A stretch of 64,000 nucleotides of DNA from Neoroseomonas lacus (GCF_014644535.1 NZ_BMKW01000006.1:338326-402325), one strand, 5' to 3'. Counted from the first letter of the stretch, positions 52,608 through 62,882 are shown. Notes: a model not told the origin generated them from the letters alone. A program made the numbers and translations.

Positions 52608-53390
52608 GTGATCCGCTATCCCTTCATCACCGCCGCCGAGGATGCGGCGGATGCGGCCGGCGCCGTGATCCGGCCGCTGTTCCGCTCGGCTCTGCTCGTC
52701 GAGGCGAAGGGGGATGCCAGCCCGGTCACCCGCGCCGACAAGGAAGCCGAGGAAGTCATCCGCGCGCTGATCGCCGAGCGCTTCCCAGACCATGGCGTCA
52801 TCGGCGAGGAGCATGGCGCCGACCGGCCGGATGCCGAATGGGTCTGGGTGGTGGACCCGATCGACGGGACGCGCGCCTTCGTCACCGGGCGGCCGCTGTT
52901 CGGCAGCCTGATCGGGCTGCTGCATCACGGCGTGCCGGTGCTGGGCATCATCGACCAGCCGGTCACCGGGGAGCGCTGGGTGGGCGTGCAGGGGCGCAGG
53001 ACGCGCTTCCGCGCGCCGCTGGGCGGCGATGCGGGCTGCCGGCCCTGTGCGGTGGTGGCCGAGGCCGAACTCTCCTGTACCAGCCCTGACATGTTCACCC
53101 CTGCCGACCGACCGGGCTTCGAGCGCCTGCGCGGTGCGGCCCGGCGCGTGACCTGGGGCGGGGATTGCTATTCCTACGGGCTGATGGCGCTGGGCCTGGT
53201 CGATATCGTCGCCGAATGCACGATGAAGATCTGGGACTGGGCCGCGTTGGTGCCCATCGTCGAAGGCGCGGGCGGGCGCGTCACCGGCTGGAACGGCGAA
53301 ACCCTGACTGCCGAGTCGGATGGGCGCATCCTGGCGGTGGGTGATCCGGCGCTGCTGGAGGAGGCGGTGCGCCTCCTCACCGATCGGTAA
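52608..53390 (+). CDS. hisN: Inositol-monophosphatase-family histidinol-phosphatase (HisN-like)
   Basis: This 260-residue Mg2+-dependent phosphatase has the metal-site motifs GVIGEEHG, then WVVDPIDGTRAFVTGRPLFG and a C-terminal IWDWAALVPIVEGAGG. The VTGRPLFG segment fits the HisN type of alphaproteobacteria, which dephosphorylates histidinol phosphate, but inositol-1-phosphatase activity is also possible. The start is taken as GTG 52608; an ATG at 52536 gives a leader overlapping the palindromic G+C-rich gap. It sits 46 bp upstream of yejA. Confidence 0.88.
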   Translation: MIRYPFITAAEDAADAAGAVIRPLFRSALLVEAKGDASPVTRADKEAEEVIRALIAERFPDHGVIGEEHGADRPDAEWVWVVDPIDGTRAFVTGRPLFGSLIGLLHHGVPVLGIIDQPVTGERWVGVQGRRTRFRAPLGGDAGCRPCAVVAEAELSCTSPDMFTPADRPGFERLRGAARRVTWGGDCYSYGLMALGLVDIVAECTMKIWDWAALVPIVEGAGGRVTGWNGETLTAESDGRILAVGDPALLEEAVRLLTDR

Positions 53391-53436
53391 GCGCGGGGAC
53401 GTTGCCGCGCGGGGGTGGAACCCGCATCCTGCGGGC

Positions 53437-55293
53437 ATGAACCGTCGCAGCCTCCTGGCGCTTGGCGCCTGTGCCGCCCTTCCCGCCCTGCCGCGCGGGC
53501 TTCGTGCCGCCGTTCCCGCCGGGGGCGACCGACCGGGGGAGGTGGTGCGCACCCATGCGCTTTCGCTGCTGACGCCGCCGAGCCTGCCGGCCGATTTCCG
53601 GCATTGGCCCTGGGCCAATCCCGATGCGCCGAAGGGTGGGGAGGTCGTGCTGTCGCGGCTGGGGTCCTTCGACAGCCTCAACCCCTTCATCCTGCGCGGT
53701 ACGGCGGATCTCGGCGTGCTGTCGATCTACGACACGCTGATGGCGGCCAACCCGGACGAAGCGACCGCCGAATACGGGCTGCTTGCCGAGACTGTGGAAC
53801 TGCCGGCCGATCGCAAGGGGGTGTCCTTCGAACTGCGCGAGAGCGCGCGCTGGCATGACGGCAAGCCGGTCACCGCCGAGGATGTGGTCTTCACTTTCAA
53901 CGCGCTGCGCACGAAGGGGCGGCCCTTTTACCGCGCCTATTGGGCGGATGTGACGGAGGTGGTGGCGGAGAGCCCGCGCCGCGTCACCTTCCGCTTCCGC
54001 GACGACGGTAACCGGGAACTGGCGCAGATCCTGGGTGACCTGCCGGTGTTGCCGAAGCATTGGTGGGAGGGGCGGGAATTCGACCGGCCGTCGCTCGATG
54101 TGCCGCTCGGGTCGGGGCCTTACCGGCTGGAGCGGTTCGAGCCGAGCCGCAGCGCCGTGTACCGTCGCGTCGCGGATTACTGGGCGCGCGACCTGGGCGT
54201 GCGGCGCGGGCTGAATAATTTCGACACCATCCGCTACGAGTATTTCCGCGACAGCACCGTGACCTTCGAGGCCTTCAAGGCCGCGCAGACCGATTTCCGC
54301 CAGGAGAACGTCGCCCGCGACTGGGCGACCGGCTACGACTTCCCCGCGGTGCGCCAGGGCCTCGTGAAGAAGGAGGAGATCCCCCACCAGATCCCGACCG
54401 GGATGCAGTGCTTCGCGGTCAATCTGCGCCGGCCGCTGTTCCAGGATGCTCGGGTGCGCCGCGCGCTGATCGAGGTCTTCGACTTCGAATGGATGAACGC
54501 GAACCTGTTCTACAACGCCTATACGCGGACGACGTCGTTCTTCTCCAACTCCGACTTCGCCTCGCGCGGGATGCCAGAAGGGCGCGAGCTCGCCATCCTG
54601 GAGAATTTCCGCGGCCGTGTGCCCGACAGCGTCTTCACCGAGGCATACGCGCTGCCGGTCACCGATGGGTCGGGCAACAACCGCGCCGGCGCGCGCCGGG
54701 CGCTGGCGCTGCTGCGCGAGGCAGGCTGGGTGGTGCGCGATCGTCGCCTGGTGAACGCGCAGGGGCAGCCCTTCGAATTCGAGATCCTGCTGAACGGCGC
54801 GACCTTCGAGCGCGTCGCGCTGCCCTATGTGCAGTGGCTGGAGCGGATCGGCGTCACGGCGCGGGTGCGCACGGTGGACCCGGCGCAGTACCAGGTGCGC
54901 ATCGATGCCTTCGACTACGACATGACGATCGACGGGCAGGGCCAGGGCTTCTCGCCGGGCAATGAGCAGCGCGACTACTGGAGCTCGGCCAAGGCGCGCG
55001 AGCAGGGCAGCCAGAATGTCGCGGGCATTGCCGACCCGGCGATCGACGAGATCGTCGAGCTGGTGATCGCAGCGCCCGATTACGACGAGCTGGTGGCGCG
55101 CACCCGCGCGCTAGACCGCGTGCTGCTGCACCACAACTTCGTCATCCCGCATTGGCATAGCCGGACCTTCCGCATCGCCTTCTGGAACAAGTTTGGCCGG
55201 CCGGAACGCAACCCGCGCTACGGGCTCGGCTTCCCGACGGCCTGGTGGCTCGACCCGGCGCTCGACGCCGCGCTCACCGCCGCGCGCCGCTAG
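53437..55293 (+). CDS. yejA: Oligopeptide ABC transporter substrate-binding protein YejA
   Basis: This 618-residue SBP_bac_5 receptor has a Tat-like signal peptide ([20 protein letters not shown]). Family blocks include [20 protein letters not shown], then [20 protein letters not shown] and [20 protein letters not shown], and the C-terminal [20 protein letters not shown]. YejA-type receptors take up oligopeptides, microcin C and related compounds. The start ATG 53437 is within a weak ribosome context. It leads the yejABEF operon; yejB starts 7 bp after its stop. Confidence 0.93.
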   Translation: MNRRSLLALGACAALPALPRGLRAAVPAGGDRPGEVVRTHALSLLTPPSLPADFRHWPWANPDAPKGGEVVLSRLGSFDSLNPFILRGTADLGVLSIYDTLMAANPDEATAEYGLLAETVELPADRKGVSFELRESARWHDGKPVTAEDVVFTFNALRTKGRPFYRAYWADVTEVVAESPRRVTFRFRDDGNRELAQILGDLPVLPKHWWEGREFDRPSLDVPLGSGPYRLERFEPSRSAVYRRVADYWARDLGVRRGLNNFDTIRYEYFRDSTVTFEAFKAAQTDFRQENVARDWATGYDFPAVRQGLVKKEEIPHQIPTGMQCFAVNLRRPLFQDARVRRALIEVFDFEWMNANLFYNAYTRTTSFFSNSDFASRGMPEGRELAILENFRGRVPDSVFTEAYALPVTDGSGNNRAGARRALALLREAGWVVRDRRLVNAQGQPFEFEILLNGATFERVALPYVQWLERIGVTARVRTVDPAQYQVRIDAFDYDMTIDGQGQGFSPGNEQRDYWSSAKAREQGSQNVAGIADPAIDEIVELVIAAPDYDELVARTRALDRVLLHHNFVIPHWHSRTFRIAFWNKFGRPERNPRYGLGFPTAWWLDPALDAALTAARR

Positions 55294-55300
55294 CACGGGC

Positions 55301-56419
55301 ATGGGGGCCTATCTTCTTCGCCGGCTCTTGCTGGTGGTGCCGACGCTGCTCGGCATCATCATCATCAATTTCGGCGTGGTGCAGTTCGCCCCGGGCGGGC
55401 CGGTGGAACAGATGATCGCGGAGCTGCGCGGCCAGGGGCAAACGCTCGGGCGCATTACCGGCGAGGGCGGCGGCGAGGTGCGCACGCGCAACGCCGCCGA
55501 GGCGCGCGGCACCGCCGGTGGCGGCCAGGGGCCGGTGGGCAGCTATCGCGGCGCGCAGGGGCTCGACCCGGCGATCATCGCGGAAATCGAGCGCAGCTTT
55601 GGCTTCGACAAGCCGGCGAGCACGCGGTTCTTCGAGATGCTGTCGGGCTATCTGCGCTTCGATTTCGGGCGCTCGCTGTTCCGCGACCGGCCGGTGGTGG
55701 ATTTGATTTTCGAGAAGATGCCTGTGTCCATCTCGCTCGGGCTGTGGTCGACGCTGATCATCTACCTGGTGTCGATTCCGCTCGGCATCCGCAAGGCGGT
55801 GCAGGACGGGTCGCGCTTCGATGTCGCGACATCGGGCGTCGTGCTGGTGGGCTACGCCATTCCCGGCTTCCTGTTCGCCATCCTGCTCGTGGTGTTCTTC
55901 GCCGGCGGGTCGTTCTTCCAGTGGTTTCCGCTGCGCGGGCTTTCGAGCCCGGGCGCGGACACGTTGCCCTTCGCGCAGCGCGCGCTGGACTACGCCTGGC
56001 ACATGGTGTTGCCGACGCTGACGCTGGTGATCGGCGGCTTCGCCGGGCTGACGATGCTGACGAAGAACGCCTTTCTCGACGAGATCGGCAAGCAATACAC
56101 CGTCACCGCGCGCGCCAAGGGGGCGGCGGAGAACCGCATCCTGTACGGGCACATCTTCCGCAACGCGATGCTGCTGATCATCGCTGGGTTTCCGGCCGCC
56201 TTCATCGGCATCCTGTTCACGGGCGCGCTGCTGACGGAGATCGTCTTCTCGCTGGATGGGCTCGGGTTGCTCGGGTTTGAAAGCGCGATCCGGCGGGATT
56301 ACCCGGTGATGTTCGCGACGCTGTACATCTTCACGCTGCTGGGACTCGTGATGCAGATCGTGGGGGATTTCACCTACACGCTGGTCGATCCGCGGATTGA
56401 TTTCGAGGCGCGGCGGTGA
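55301..56419 (+). CDS. yejB: Oligopeptide ABC transporter permease YejB
   Basis: This 372-residue inner-membrane permease has about six helices with an N-terminal helix ([20 protein letters not shown]), a periplasmic insert and a BPD_transp_1 domain at about 165-365. The EAA-type coupling loop is [20 protein letters not shown]. The insert is rich in glycine ([20 protein letters not shown]). It pairs with YejE. Element copy J begins 18 bp after its stop and separates it from yejE. Confidence 0.93.
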   Translation: MGAYLLRRLLLVVPTLLGIIIINFGVVQFAPGGPVEQMIAELRGQGQTLGRITGEGGGEVRTRNAAEARGTAGGGQGPVGSYRGAQGLDPAIIAEIERSFGFDKPASTRFFEMLSGYLRFDFGRSLFRDRPVVDLIFEKMPVSISLGLWSTLIIYLVSIPLGIRKAVQDGSRFDVATSGVVLVGYAIPGFLFAILLVVFFAGGSFFQWFPLRGLSSPGADTLPFAQRALDYAWHMVLPTLTLVIGGFAGLTMLTKNAFLDEIGKQYTVTARAKGAAENRILYGHIFRNAMLLIIAGFPAAFIGILFTGALLTEIVFSLDGLGLLGFESAIRRDYPVMFATLYIFTLLGLVMQIVGDFTYTLVDPRIDFEARR

Positions 56420-56436
56420 TGGGGACGGCGGTCGTA

Positions 56437-56725
56437 TGCATGGGGGCTTTGCCCCCCTGCACCCCCCACCAAAGGCCTAAGGGCCCTTGGAACCCGGTTT
56501 TTGGGCTGCCGGCGTTGGTGCGTGAGCACCTGCCTCGCCAGGGCAGTGCCCATGTGCATGTTGATTTTGGGCACCATGCGGTTCGGATGCACTCCATGCC
56601 GAGGCGCGCTTTGCTGCCCGTGGCCCATCACGACCGCCCTACGCGCCCGGCGCCAAATCGAGGGTTCCAAGGGCCCTTAGGCCTTTGGCGGGGTGAGGTT
56701 CGGAGAGGGGCAGAGCCCCTCTCTG
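56437..56725. repeat. Intergenic paired-hairpin element, copy J (inside the yej operon)
   Basis: The left outer hairpin is at 56438-56460 (GGGGGC / GCCCCC core). The left inner hairpin is CCAAAGGCC with GGCCCTTGG at 56469-56490. The right inner hairpin is CCAAGGGCC (56667-56675) with GGCCTTTGG (56680-56688). The right outer hairpin is GGAGAGGGG (56702-56710) with CCCCTCTCT (56716-56724). It ends at the ribosome-binding site of yejE (GAGGA, ATG 56736). Confidence 0.88.
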
Positions 56726-56735
56726 AGGACGCCCC

Positions 56736-57776
56736 ATGACCATTTCCCCCCTCAACCGCCGCCGCCTCGCGAATTTCCGCGCGAACCGCCGCGGCTATGT
56801 CTCACTGGTCGTCTTTGGATTCCTGTTCTTCGTGACCTTGTTCGCGGAGTTCATCGCCAATGACCGCCCGCTCGTCGCGCGCGTCGATGGGCGCTGGTAC
56901 GTGCCGGTGCTGTCCGACTACGCCGAGAGCGATGTCATCGAGGACGGCCTGCCGACGCTGGCCGATTGGCATGATCGCGGCTTCCAGGAGGAGTTCGAGG
57001 CGAAGGGTGGCTGGATGATCTGGCCGTTGGTGCCTTACTCGTATCAGAGCGTGGTGCGGGATCTCGGCACGCCGGCGCCGTCGCCGCCTTCGGCGAAGAA
57101 CTGGCTGGGGACGGATGACCAGGCGCGCGATGTGCTGGCGCGGGTGATCTATGGCTTCCGCATCTCGGTGCTGTTCGGGTTCTCGCTGACCATCGTCTCC
57201 TCGGTCGTCGGCATCGCCGCGGGGGCGGTGCAGGGGTTCTATGGCGGCTGGGTGGATTTGCTGTTCCAGCGATTCATCGAGATCTGGTCGGGCATGCCGC
57301 AGCTTTATCTGCTGATCATTCTCGCCAGCATCATCGCGCCGAGCTTCTGGGTGCTGCTGGTCTTCCTACTGCTGTTTTCCTGGATGGGGCTGACCGGGGT
57401 GGTGCGCGCGGAATTCCTGCGCGGGCGCAACTTCGACTACGTGCGTGCGGCGAAGGCGCTGGGCGTGAGCGATGCGGTGGTGATGGTGCGCCACATCCTG
57501 CCGAATGCGATGGTGGCGACGCTGACCTTCCTGCCCTTCATCCTGTCGGGTTCGGTGACGGTGCTGGCGAGCCTCGACTTCCTGGGCTTCGGGCTGCCGC
57601 CGGGGTCGCCATCGCTGGGCGAGCTGGTGAACCAGGGCAAGAACAACCTGACGGCGCCATGGCTGGCGATGACCGGCTTCGTGGTGCTGGGCGGCATGCT
57701 GACGCTGCTGATCTTCGTGGGGGAGGCGGTGCGTGACGCTTTCGACCCGCGCAAGCTGCCGGGGGGCGGGCGATGA
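56736..57776 (+). CDS. yejE: Oligopeptide ABC transporter permease YejE
   Basis: This 346-residue permease carries an N-terminal OppC-like segment (RRGYVSLVVFGFLFFVTLFA), a long periplasmic part and a BPD_transp_1 domain with GTDDQARDVLARVIYGFRIS and the EAA-like loop REFLRGRNFDYVRAAKALGV (here AEFLRGRNFDYVRAAKALGV). It forms the channel with YejB. GAGGA, about 7 nt before the ATG, lies right at the base of the right outer hairpin of copy J. Its TGA overlaps yejF (ATGA). Confidence 0.93.
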   Translation: MTISPLNRRRLANFRANRRGYVSLVVFGFLFFVTLFAEFIANDRPLVARVDGRWYVPVLSDYAESDVIEDGLPTLADWHDRGFQEEFEAKGGWMIWPLVPYSYQSVVRDLGTPAPSPPSAKNWLGTDDQARDVLARVIYGFRISVLFGFSLTIVSSVVGIAAGAVQGFYGGWVDLLFQRFIEIWSGMPQLYLLIILASIIAPSFWVLLVFLLLFSWMGLTGVVRAEFLRGRNFDYVRAAKALGVSDAVVMVRHILPNAMVATLTFLPFILSGSVTVLASLDFLGFGLPPGSPSLGELVNQGKNNLTAPWLAMTGFVVLGGMLTLLIFVGEAVRDAFDPRKLPGGGR

Positions 57777-59407
57777 GCGGCCGGATCGTTGAGAAACGCG
57801 AGCCATTGCTCGATGTGCAGGATTTGTCGGTCGCGTTTCGCGGCAAGCGGGTTGTGCAGGGGGTTTCCTTTAGCGTGCGGCGTGGCGAGACGGTTGCGCT
57901 GGTAGGGGAATCGGGGTCGGGGAAGTCGGTCACGGCGCTGTCCTGCCTGCGGCTGCTGCCGGTCGCGGGCGGCAATCCGGAAGGGCGCATCATGCTCGAT
58001 GGGACGGATGTGCTGAACGCGCCGGTGGCCGATCTGCGGCGGCTGCGCGGCGGCGTGGCGGGGATGGTGTTCCAGGAACCGATGACCTCGCTGAACCCGC
58101 TGCATACGGTGGAACGCCAGGTGGGCGAGGCGATCATCCTGCATCAGCCGATGACGGGCGCGCCGCTGCGCGCGCGGGTCATCGAATTGCTGCGCCGGGC
58201 CGGGTTTCCGAATGCTGAGGACCGGCTCGGCGCCTATCCGCATCAGCTTTCGGGCGGGCAGCGGCAGCGGGTGATGATCGCGGCGGCGCTGGCCAATGAC
58301 CCGAAGCTGCTGATCGCGGATGAACCGACGACGGCGCTGGACGTGACGATCCAGGCGCAGATCCTGGAATTGCTGGAACAGCTCAAGCGCGAGCTCGGCA
58401 TGGCGCTGCTGCTGATCACCCACGACCTGAACATCGTGAAGAAGCATGCCGATAGCGTAGTGGTGATGAAAGACGGCCATGCGGTGGAGCAGGGCGAGGT
58501 GGCGACGGTCTTCGCCGCCCCGCGGCACGACTACACGCGCATGCTGCTGGCGACGGAACCGCGCGGCCAGCCGGCGCCGGTGGCCGATGATGCCGTCGAG
58601 ATCATGCGCGGCGATGCGATCAAGGTGCGCTTCCCGATCCGTCGCGGGCTGATGCGGCGCGTCGTCGCCGAGGTGCGCGCGGTGGATGGCGTCACCTTCG
58701 CGGTGCGGGAGGGCGAGACGGTCGGGCTGGTGGGTGAGTCGGGGTCGGGCAAGACGACGCTCGGCCTGGCGATGCTGCGGCTGGAACAGAGCGAGGGTGC
58801 GATCCGCTTCGAGGGCGCGCAGATCCAGGGGCTGGACCGTGGCGCATTGCGGCCGCTGCGGCGGCGTATGCAGATCGTCTTCCAGGACCCCTATGGTGCG
58901 CTGTCGCCGCGCATGAGCGTGGGCGAGATCGTCGGCGAGGGCCTGGCGGTGCATGAGCCCGGCCTGACCAGTGCGCAGCGCGCGGCGACGGTGGCGACGG
59001 CGCTGGAGGAAGTCGGCCTGGAGCCGGGGATGGGCGAACGCTACCCGCATGAATTCTCCGGCGGGCAGCGCCAGCGCGTCGCCATTGCCCGCGCGCTGGT
59101 ATTGAAGCCGCGCTTCCTGGTGCTGGACGAACCGACCAGCGCGCTCGATGTCAGCGTGCAGGCGCAGGTGGTGGAATTGCTGCGCGCGCTGCAGGCGAAG
59201 CATCGCCTGGCCTATCTGTTCATCTCGCATGACCTGCGCGTTGTGCGCGCCATGGCGCACCGCATCATCGTGCTGAAGGACGGCAAGGTCGTCGAGCAAG
59301 GCGAGGCCGCCCAGGTTGTCGCCGCCCCACGGGAAGCTTACACCCGCGCACTGATGGCCGCGGCCTTCGATCTGAGGGCGGAAGCGGCACCGGGGCTGCG
59401 GAATTGA
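57773..59407 (+). CDS. yejF: Dual-ATPase oligopeptide ABC transporter subunit YejF
   Basis: This 544-residue protein fuses two OppD/OppF-type ATPases. The first (about 10-265) has [20 protein letters not shown], signature [15 protein letters not shown] and [17 protein letters not shown]. The second (about 280-535) has [36 protein letters not shown] and [19 protein letters not shown]. It powers peptide uptake through YejBE. It overlaps yejE at the start (ATGA) and the next gene at the end (TTGA). Confidence 0.94.
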   Translation: MSGRIVEKREPLLDVQDLSVAFRGKRVVQGVSFSVRRGETVALVGESGSGKSVTALSCLRLLPVAGGNPEGRIMLDGTDVLNAPVADLRRLRGGVAGMVFQEPMTSLNPLHTVERQVGEAIILHQPMTGAPLRARVIELLRRAGFPNAEDRLGAYPHQLSGGQRQRVMIAAALANDPKLLIADEPTTALDVTIQAQILELLEQLKRELGMALLLITHDLNIVKKHADSVVVMKDGHAVEQGEVATVFAAPRHDYTRMLLATEPRGQPAPVADDAVEIMRGDAIKVRFPIRRGLMRRVVAEVRAVDGVTFAVREGETVGLVGESGSGKTTLGLAMLRLEQSEGAIRFEGAQIQGLDRGALRPLRRRMQIVFQDPYGALSPRMSVGEIVGEGLAVHEPGLTSAQRAATVATALEEVGLEPGMGERYPHEFSGGQRQRVAIARALVLKPRFLVLDEPTSALDVSVQAQVVELLRALQAKHRLAYLFISHDLRVVRAMAHRIIVLKDGKVVEQGEAAQVVAAPREAYTRALMAAAFDLRAEAAPGLRN

Positions 59408-59871
59408 ACGAGCTGGACACGCTGAAGGCACTGCTGGACGCCGGGCATATCAAGCTCGGCGTGCATATCCGCAGGATGAACTCGCCAGGGTCGCCGATCT
59501 ATCGGTCCTGGGAGAATGTCTGGCCGCCGGCGCTGGTGCTGCTCGCTTCGGTGGTCGCGCTGAAATGGGGCGGCATGCTGCTGGAGCTGATGGGCATCCA
59601 GCAGGGCGCCGCCTGGCTCGCCACGGCGGTGCTGGGCCTGGGCTGCTGGTGGTGGATCAGCAAGATCATGCCGAAGGTGAAGGATGGCGTGTTCGACCGC
59701 ACCACCGCCTATGCGCTGCAATCGCCGGCGCATTTCGATGTGCTCTGGGGTCAGGGCATCCTGAGTTTCTACGCGAAAATGCCCGATGGGACGGAGCGCG
59801 CGGCGACGCGGCGCGATTCCTGGCGAGATTTCGTCACCGCAATCGATGTTGAACTGAAGGGGCAAGGCTGA
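59404..59871 (+). CDS. Uncharacterised protein coupled to yejF (TTG start)
   Basis: This 155-residue protein has two hydrophobic segments (PPALVLLASVVALKWGGMLL and AAWLATAVLGLGCWWWISKI), so it is probably in the inner membrane, with a C-terminal soluble part (DVLWGQGILSFYAKMPDGTE). No family was recognised. The start TTG 59404 overlaps the yejF stop (TTGA); ATG 59476 is the alternative. Its TGA shares one base with the ATG of the next gene, so it is locked into the yej operon. A role with the transporter is inference. Confidence 0.7.
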   Translation: MNELDTLKALLDAGHIKLGVHIRRMNSPGSPIYRSWENVWPPALVLLASVVALKWGGMLLELMGIQQGAAWLATAVLGLGCWWWISKIMPKVKDGVFDRTTAYALQSPAHFDVLWGQGILSFYAKMPDGTERAATRRDSWRDFVTAIDVELKGQG

Positions 59872-60803
59872 TGGCCGTCCTGCTGTCGACCAAGGCGCAC
59901 ACCATGCAGGATTGGAAGGCGGCGCTGCTCGCCGTCGATCCGGCACTCGATGTTCGGCTGTTCCCCGATGTGGGCGACATCGCGGAGATCGAGGCCGCGG
60001 TGGTCTGGACCGCGCATGACATGATGGAACTGCGCCGGTATCCGAATCTGCGCGTGATCGTCTCGATGGGTGCGGGGGTGGACCATCTGTTCCGCCCGCC
60101 CGGGCCGCCGCCGGGCGTGCCGGTGGCGCGGCTGCTCGATATGCGTCTGACCCAGGGCATGACCGAATGGGTGCTGCTGAACGTGCTGCGCTTCCACCGG
60201 CAGGACCCGGAGTATCGCGACCAGCAGGCGCGCAAGGTTTGGCACGAACTGCCGGCGCCGGAGACCTCGGCGCGGCGGATCGGCATGCTGGGCCTCGGTG
60301 AACTGGGCGCGGATGCGACGCGGGCGCTGATGGCGCTGGGCTTCCCGGTGATGGGCTGGTCGCGCCGGCCGAAGACGATGGCGGGTGTCGAGACCTTCCA
60401 TGGCCAGGACGGGCTGATGGCCATGGCGGCGCGGTCGGACATGCTGGTCTGCCTGCTGCCGCTGACGCCGGAGACGCGCGGGGTGATCGATGCGCGGCTG
60501 CTGGGGGCGATGAAGCCGGGCGGCTACCTGCTCAATTCGGCGCGAGGCGGGCACATGGTCGGGGCGGATGTGCTGGCGGCGCTCGACTCCGGGCATCTGG
60601 CGGGTGCCGCGCTCGATGTGTTCGAGCCGGAGCCGCTGCCGGCGGACAGCGCCTTCTGGACGCACCCCAAGGTGATCCTGACGCCGCATGCGGCGAGCAT
60701 CACCATCCCGTCCAGCGCGGCGCCGCAGGTGGTGGAGAACATCCACCGGGCGCGGGCCGGGCAGGCGCTGATCAATCTGGTGGATTTCTCGGCCGGCTAC
60801 TGA
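59871..60803 (+). CDS. ghrA: Glyoxylate/hydroxypyruvate reductase A-like D-2-hydroxyacid dehydrogenase
   Basis: This 310-residue D-isomer 2-hydroxyacid dehydrogenase has the NAD(P) motif GMLGLGELGADATRALMALG, the R-containing SARGGHMVGADVLAALDSG and the H of THPKVILTPHAASIT. Length and sequence fit the GhrA group, which reduces glyoxylate and hydroxypyruvate with NADPH. It is the last gene of the yejABEF unit and overlaps the previous stop by one base (TGATG). A solo element hairpin follows about 93 bp later. Confidence 0.88.
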   Translation: MAVLLSTKAHTMQDWKAALLAVDPALDVRLFPDVGDIAEIEAAVVWTAHDMMELRRYPNLRVIVSMGAGVDHLFRPPGPPPGVPVARLLDMRLTQGMTEWVLLNVLRFHRQDPEYRDQQARKVWHELPAPETSARRIGMLGLGELGADATRALMALGFPVMGWSRRPKTMAGVETFHGQDGLMAMAARSDMLVCLLPLTPETRGVIDARLLGAMKPGGYLLNSARGGHMVGADVLAALDSGHLAGAALDVFEPEPLPADSAFWTHPKVILTPHAASITIPSSAAPQVVENIHRARAGQALINLVDFSAGY

Positions 60804-60895
60804 CCGAAGGCGCGGCGCTGCCGCCCAGGCCGGCCCATCGTCCGATGGCGCGCATCGGACCTGCACGGGCGCCGTGGGACGGCGCCCTGGGGAGG

Positions 60896-60922
60896 GCTGG
60901 AGGGGGTTCTGGCCCCTCCAGC
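60896..60922. repeat. Solo outer hairpin of the intergenic element family
   Basis: GCTGGAGGGG and CCCCTCCAGC pair around GTTCTGG at about 60896-60922. It is the outer hairpin of the element family, here alone, between the convergent ghrA-like and marR genes. Confidence 0.65.
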
Positions 60923-60976
60923 AGCCACGGCCTCAATTACCTTCCGCGCAAAGGCCAAGCCTTGGCGCGGCCGGTC

Positions 60977-61372
60977 TCAGACAGCGCGCAGGGCCGGCTG
61001 TTCCGGCGCCGCGAGCAGCTTCGACTCGGCAGTGCCCTTCGCCGCTTCGGTCATCACGCCGCGCAGGTCCTGCAGGAAGTTCGTCCCCTTGGGCGTGCGC
61101 TGCACGAGAACGCTGCGGCGGTCGGCCGGGTCCACCTTGCGGCGCGCCAGGTCGAGTTCGCCGAGCCGGTCGAGCGCGCGGGTGATGGCGGGCTTCGACA
61201 CGTTGAGGTCCGCGGCCAGGCCCCGCACGGTGTGCGGGCCTTCCCCCAGATAGACCGTCAGCAGCACGGCCAGCTGGCGTGCCGAAAGGTCCGGCCCATC
61301 GCTACGCACCAGCGCGACCACGGTCTCGCGCAGGATGCCGATGTGCTGATCGGGGTTGCCGGGAAGAGTCAT
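60977..61372 (-). CDS. MarR-family transcriptional regulator
   Basis: This 131-residue winged-helix regulator has the recognition region RGLAADLNVSKPAITRALDR and the wing LDLARRKVDPADRRSVLVQR with the D-x-R-D/S-x-R motif. The start at 61372 has AAGGAA 8 nt upstream; an earlier ATG at 61495 lies within the aminopeptidase gene and is rejected. It is downstream of the M17 aminopeptidase gene on the same strand. Target genes are unknown. Confidence 0.88.
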   Translation of the reverse strand: MTLPGNPDQHIGILRETVVALVRSDGPDLSARQLAVLLTVYLGEGPHTVRGLAADLNVSKPAITRALDRLGELDLARRKVDPADRRSVLVQRTPKGTNFLQDLRGVMTEAAKGTAESKLLAAPEQPALRAV

Positions 61373-61451
61373 GGGTTGTTCCTTAACAGGTGGTTGGGGC
61401 GGCAGAGCCGTCCTACGGGTGCCGGGTTGGCACGGAAAGGCGACGAGTATC

Positions 61452-62840
61452 TCAAAGACTCGACGCAAGGTGGTGCTTCTTGGGCAATTCTGCAATCATT
61501 GCGTGTAGTGCTCGCGCACATTGGGCCTCGCCGCCCTCAGGTCGGCCCGGTCGATTTGCATCGTTCCAAGCATACATATCAAGATGAGCCCAGGCGATAT
61601 CCGGCGGCACGAAGCGTCGCAGATACAGTGCTGCCGTGACCGCTCCGGCCATCGGTTTCTGGGAGACGTTGGACAGGTCCGCGAAGGGACTGTCGAGCCA
61701 CGAATCGTAACCATCATGCAGCGGAAGCCGCCACATCGGGTCATGATTCGCCCGGCCGGCGGCGAGCAGCCGGTCGGCCAGAGCGTCGTCGTTGCAGAAC
61801 AGCGCCGGCAGGTCCGGCCCGAGCGCCACGCGCGCGGCGCCGGTCAATGTCGCGCAGTCGATGATGGCCGTCGGGTTGTATTCCGAAGCATATGTTAGCA
61901 GGTCGCACAGTACCAGTCGGCCTTCCGCGTCGGTGTTGCCGACCTCGACCTTCAGGCCCTTGCGGGTGCGCAGCACGTCCATCGGCCGCATGGCGGTCGC
62001 GGACGTGGCGTTCTCCACCGCGCCGACCAGGACCAGCAGGCGGACCGGCAGGGCGCTGCGCATCACCATCTCGGCGACCGCGAGCACTACCGCGGCACCG
62101 GCCATGTCCTTCTTCATGCGCAGCATGCCGGAAGGTGTCTTGAGGTCGAGCCCGCCAGTGTCGAAGCAGACCCCCTTGCCGCACAGCGCGACCAGCGGGC
62201 CATCGGCCGCGCCGGTCCAGCGCAGCATGGCGACGCGGGGCGCGCGATGGCTGCCGCCGCCGACCGCGGCGATGGCGGGAAAATCCTGGGCCAGCGCAGT
62301 ACCGGCGACCACCTCGCAGGTGGCGCCGTGGCGGGTGGCGAGCGAGGCGGTGGCATCGGCCAGCTCGGCCGGGCCGAGGTCGGCAGCCGGCGCGTTGATC
62401 AGGGAGCGCGCGGTGCAGATCGCCTCGGCGATCATGACGGCCTGTTCGGTGCCCGCGGGCGTCTCGAGGCTGGCGGGGGCGGATCCGGCGGCCTTGTGCC
62501 GGCGCGCGCGGTAGGCGCCGAGCGCCCAACCGAGTGTGGCGAGACCGGCATCCCCGGACCCCGTCTCCAACCGCCAGGAACTGCCGGCGGGAAGCGCCTT
62601 CGGCAGGCCGCCATAGCTCCAGGGGCTGCTTTCGGTACCAAGGCCGACCACCGCGCCGGCCAGGCCGTCGGGGCCGGGCAACAGGGCGTGCTCCCCCGAC
62701 CCTGCCGCGAAGCCCGTGGCGCGCAGGAAGGCCGCGCCAGCCCCCGGCAGTGCGTCGAGGAACATCGCAAGCCCGTCAGGCCTTACCGCATATAGCGGCA
62801 GGGCACCGGAATCGGCGGCCGTCAGGCCCTCAAGCATCAT
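61452..62840 (-). CDS. M17 leucyl aminopeptidase-family protein
   Basis: This 462-residue cytosolic metallo-aminopeptidase has the two-metal signature NTDAEGRLVLCDLL, plus LCGKGVCFDTGGLDLKTPSG and MLRMKKDMAGAAVVLAVAE, with the catalytic lysine and arginine present. The last half matches PepA; the N-terminal part is divergent and lacks the DNA-binding features of E. coli PepA. It removes N-terminal residues from peptides, a fitting partner for the yej peptide importer. GGGGAG lies just before the ATG. A palindrome sits in its promoter region. Confidence 0.92.
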   Translation of the reverse strand: MMLEGLTAADSGALPLYAVRPDGLAMFLDALPGAGAAFLRATGFAAGSGEHALLPGPDGLAGAVVGLGTESSPWSYGGLPKALPAGSSWRLETGSGDAGLATLGWALGAYRARRHKAAGSAPASLETPAGTEQAVMIAEAICTARSLINAPAADLGPAELADATASLATRHGATCEVVAGTALAQDFPAIAAVGGGSHRAPRVAMLRWTGAADGPLVALCGKGVCFDTGGLDLKTPSGMLRMKKDMAGAAVVLAVAEMVMRSALPVRLLVLVGAVENATSATAMRPMDVLRTRKGLKVEVGNTDAEGRLVLCDLLTYASEYNPTAIIDCATLTGAARVALGPDLPALFCNDDALADRLLAAGRANHDPMWRLPLHDGYDSWLDSPFADLSNVSQKPMAGAVTAALYLRRFVPPDIAWAHLDMYAWNDANRPGRPEGGEAQCARALHAMIAELPKKHHLASSL

Positions 62841-62870
62841 GCACTCCCCAATTCGAAGTATATCGCAACT

Positions 62871-62882
62871 TCGTGATCACGA
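62871..62882. promoter_or_regulatory. Perfect 12-bp palindrome in the M17 aminopeptidase promoter
   Basis: TCGTGATCACGA is a perfect palindrome 31 bp upstream of the ATG. On the minus strand it lies between TATACT (62857-62862, five of six to TATAAT) and CTGTCG (62880-62885, a poor -35) with 17 bp spacing. It would overlap the promoter, so it could be an operator. A second 7-bp hairpin TGGAAAC / GTTTCCA lies at 62907-62926. Confidence 0.4.

Noticed and set aside
61373..61495. N-terminal extension of the MarR gene to ATG 61495
   Set aside because: It would overlap the aminopeptidase gene and adds non-homologous residues; ATG 61372 has AAGGAA at the right distance.
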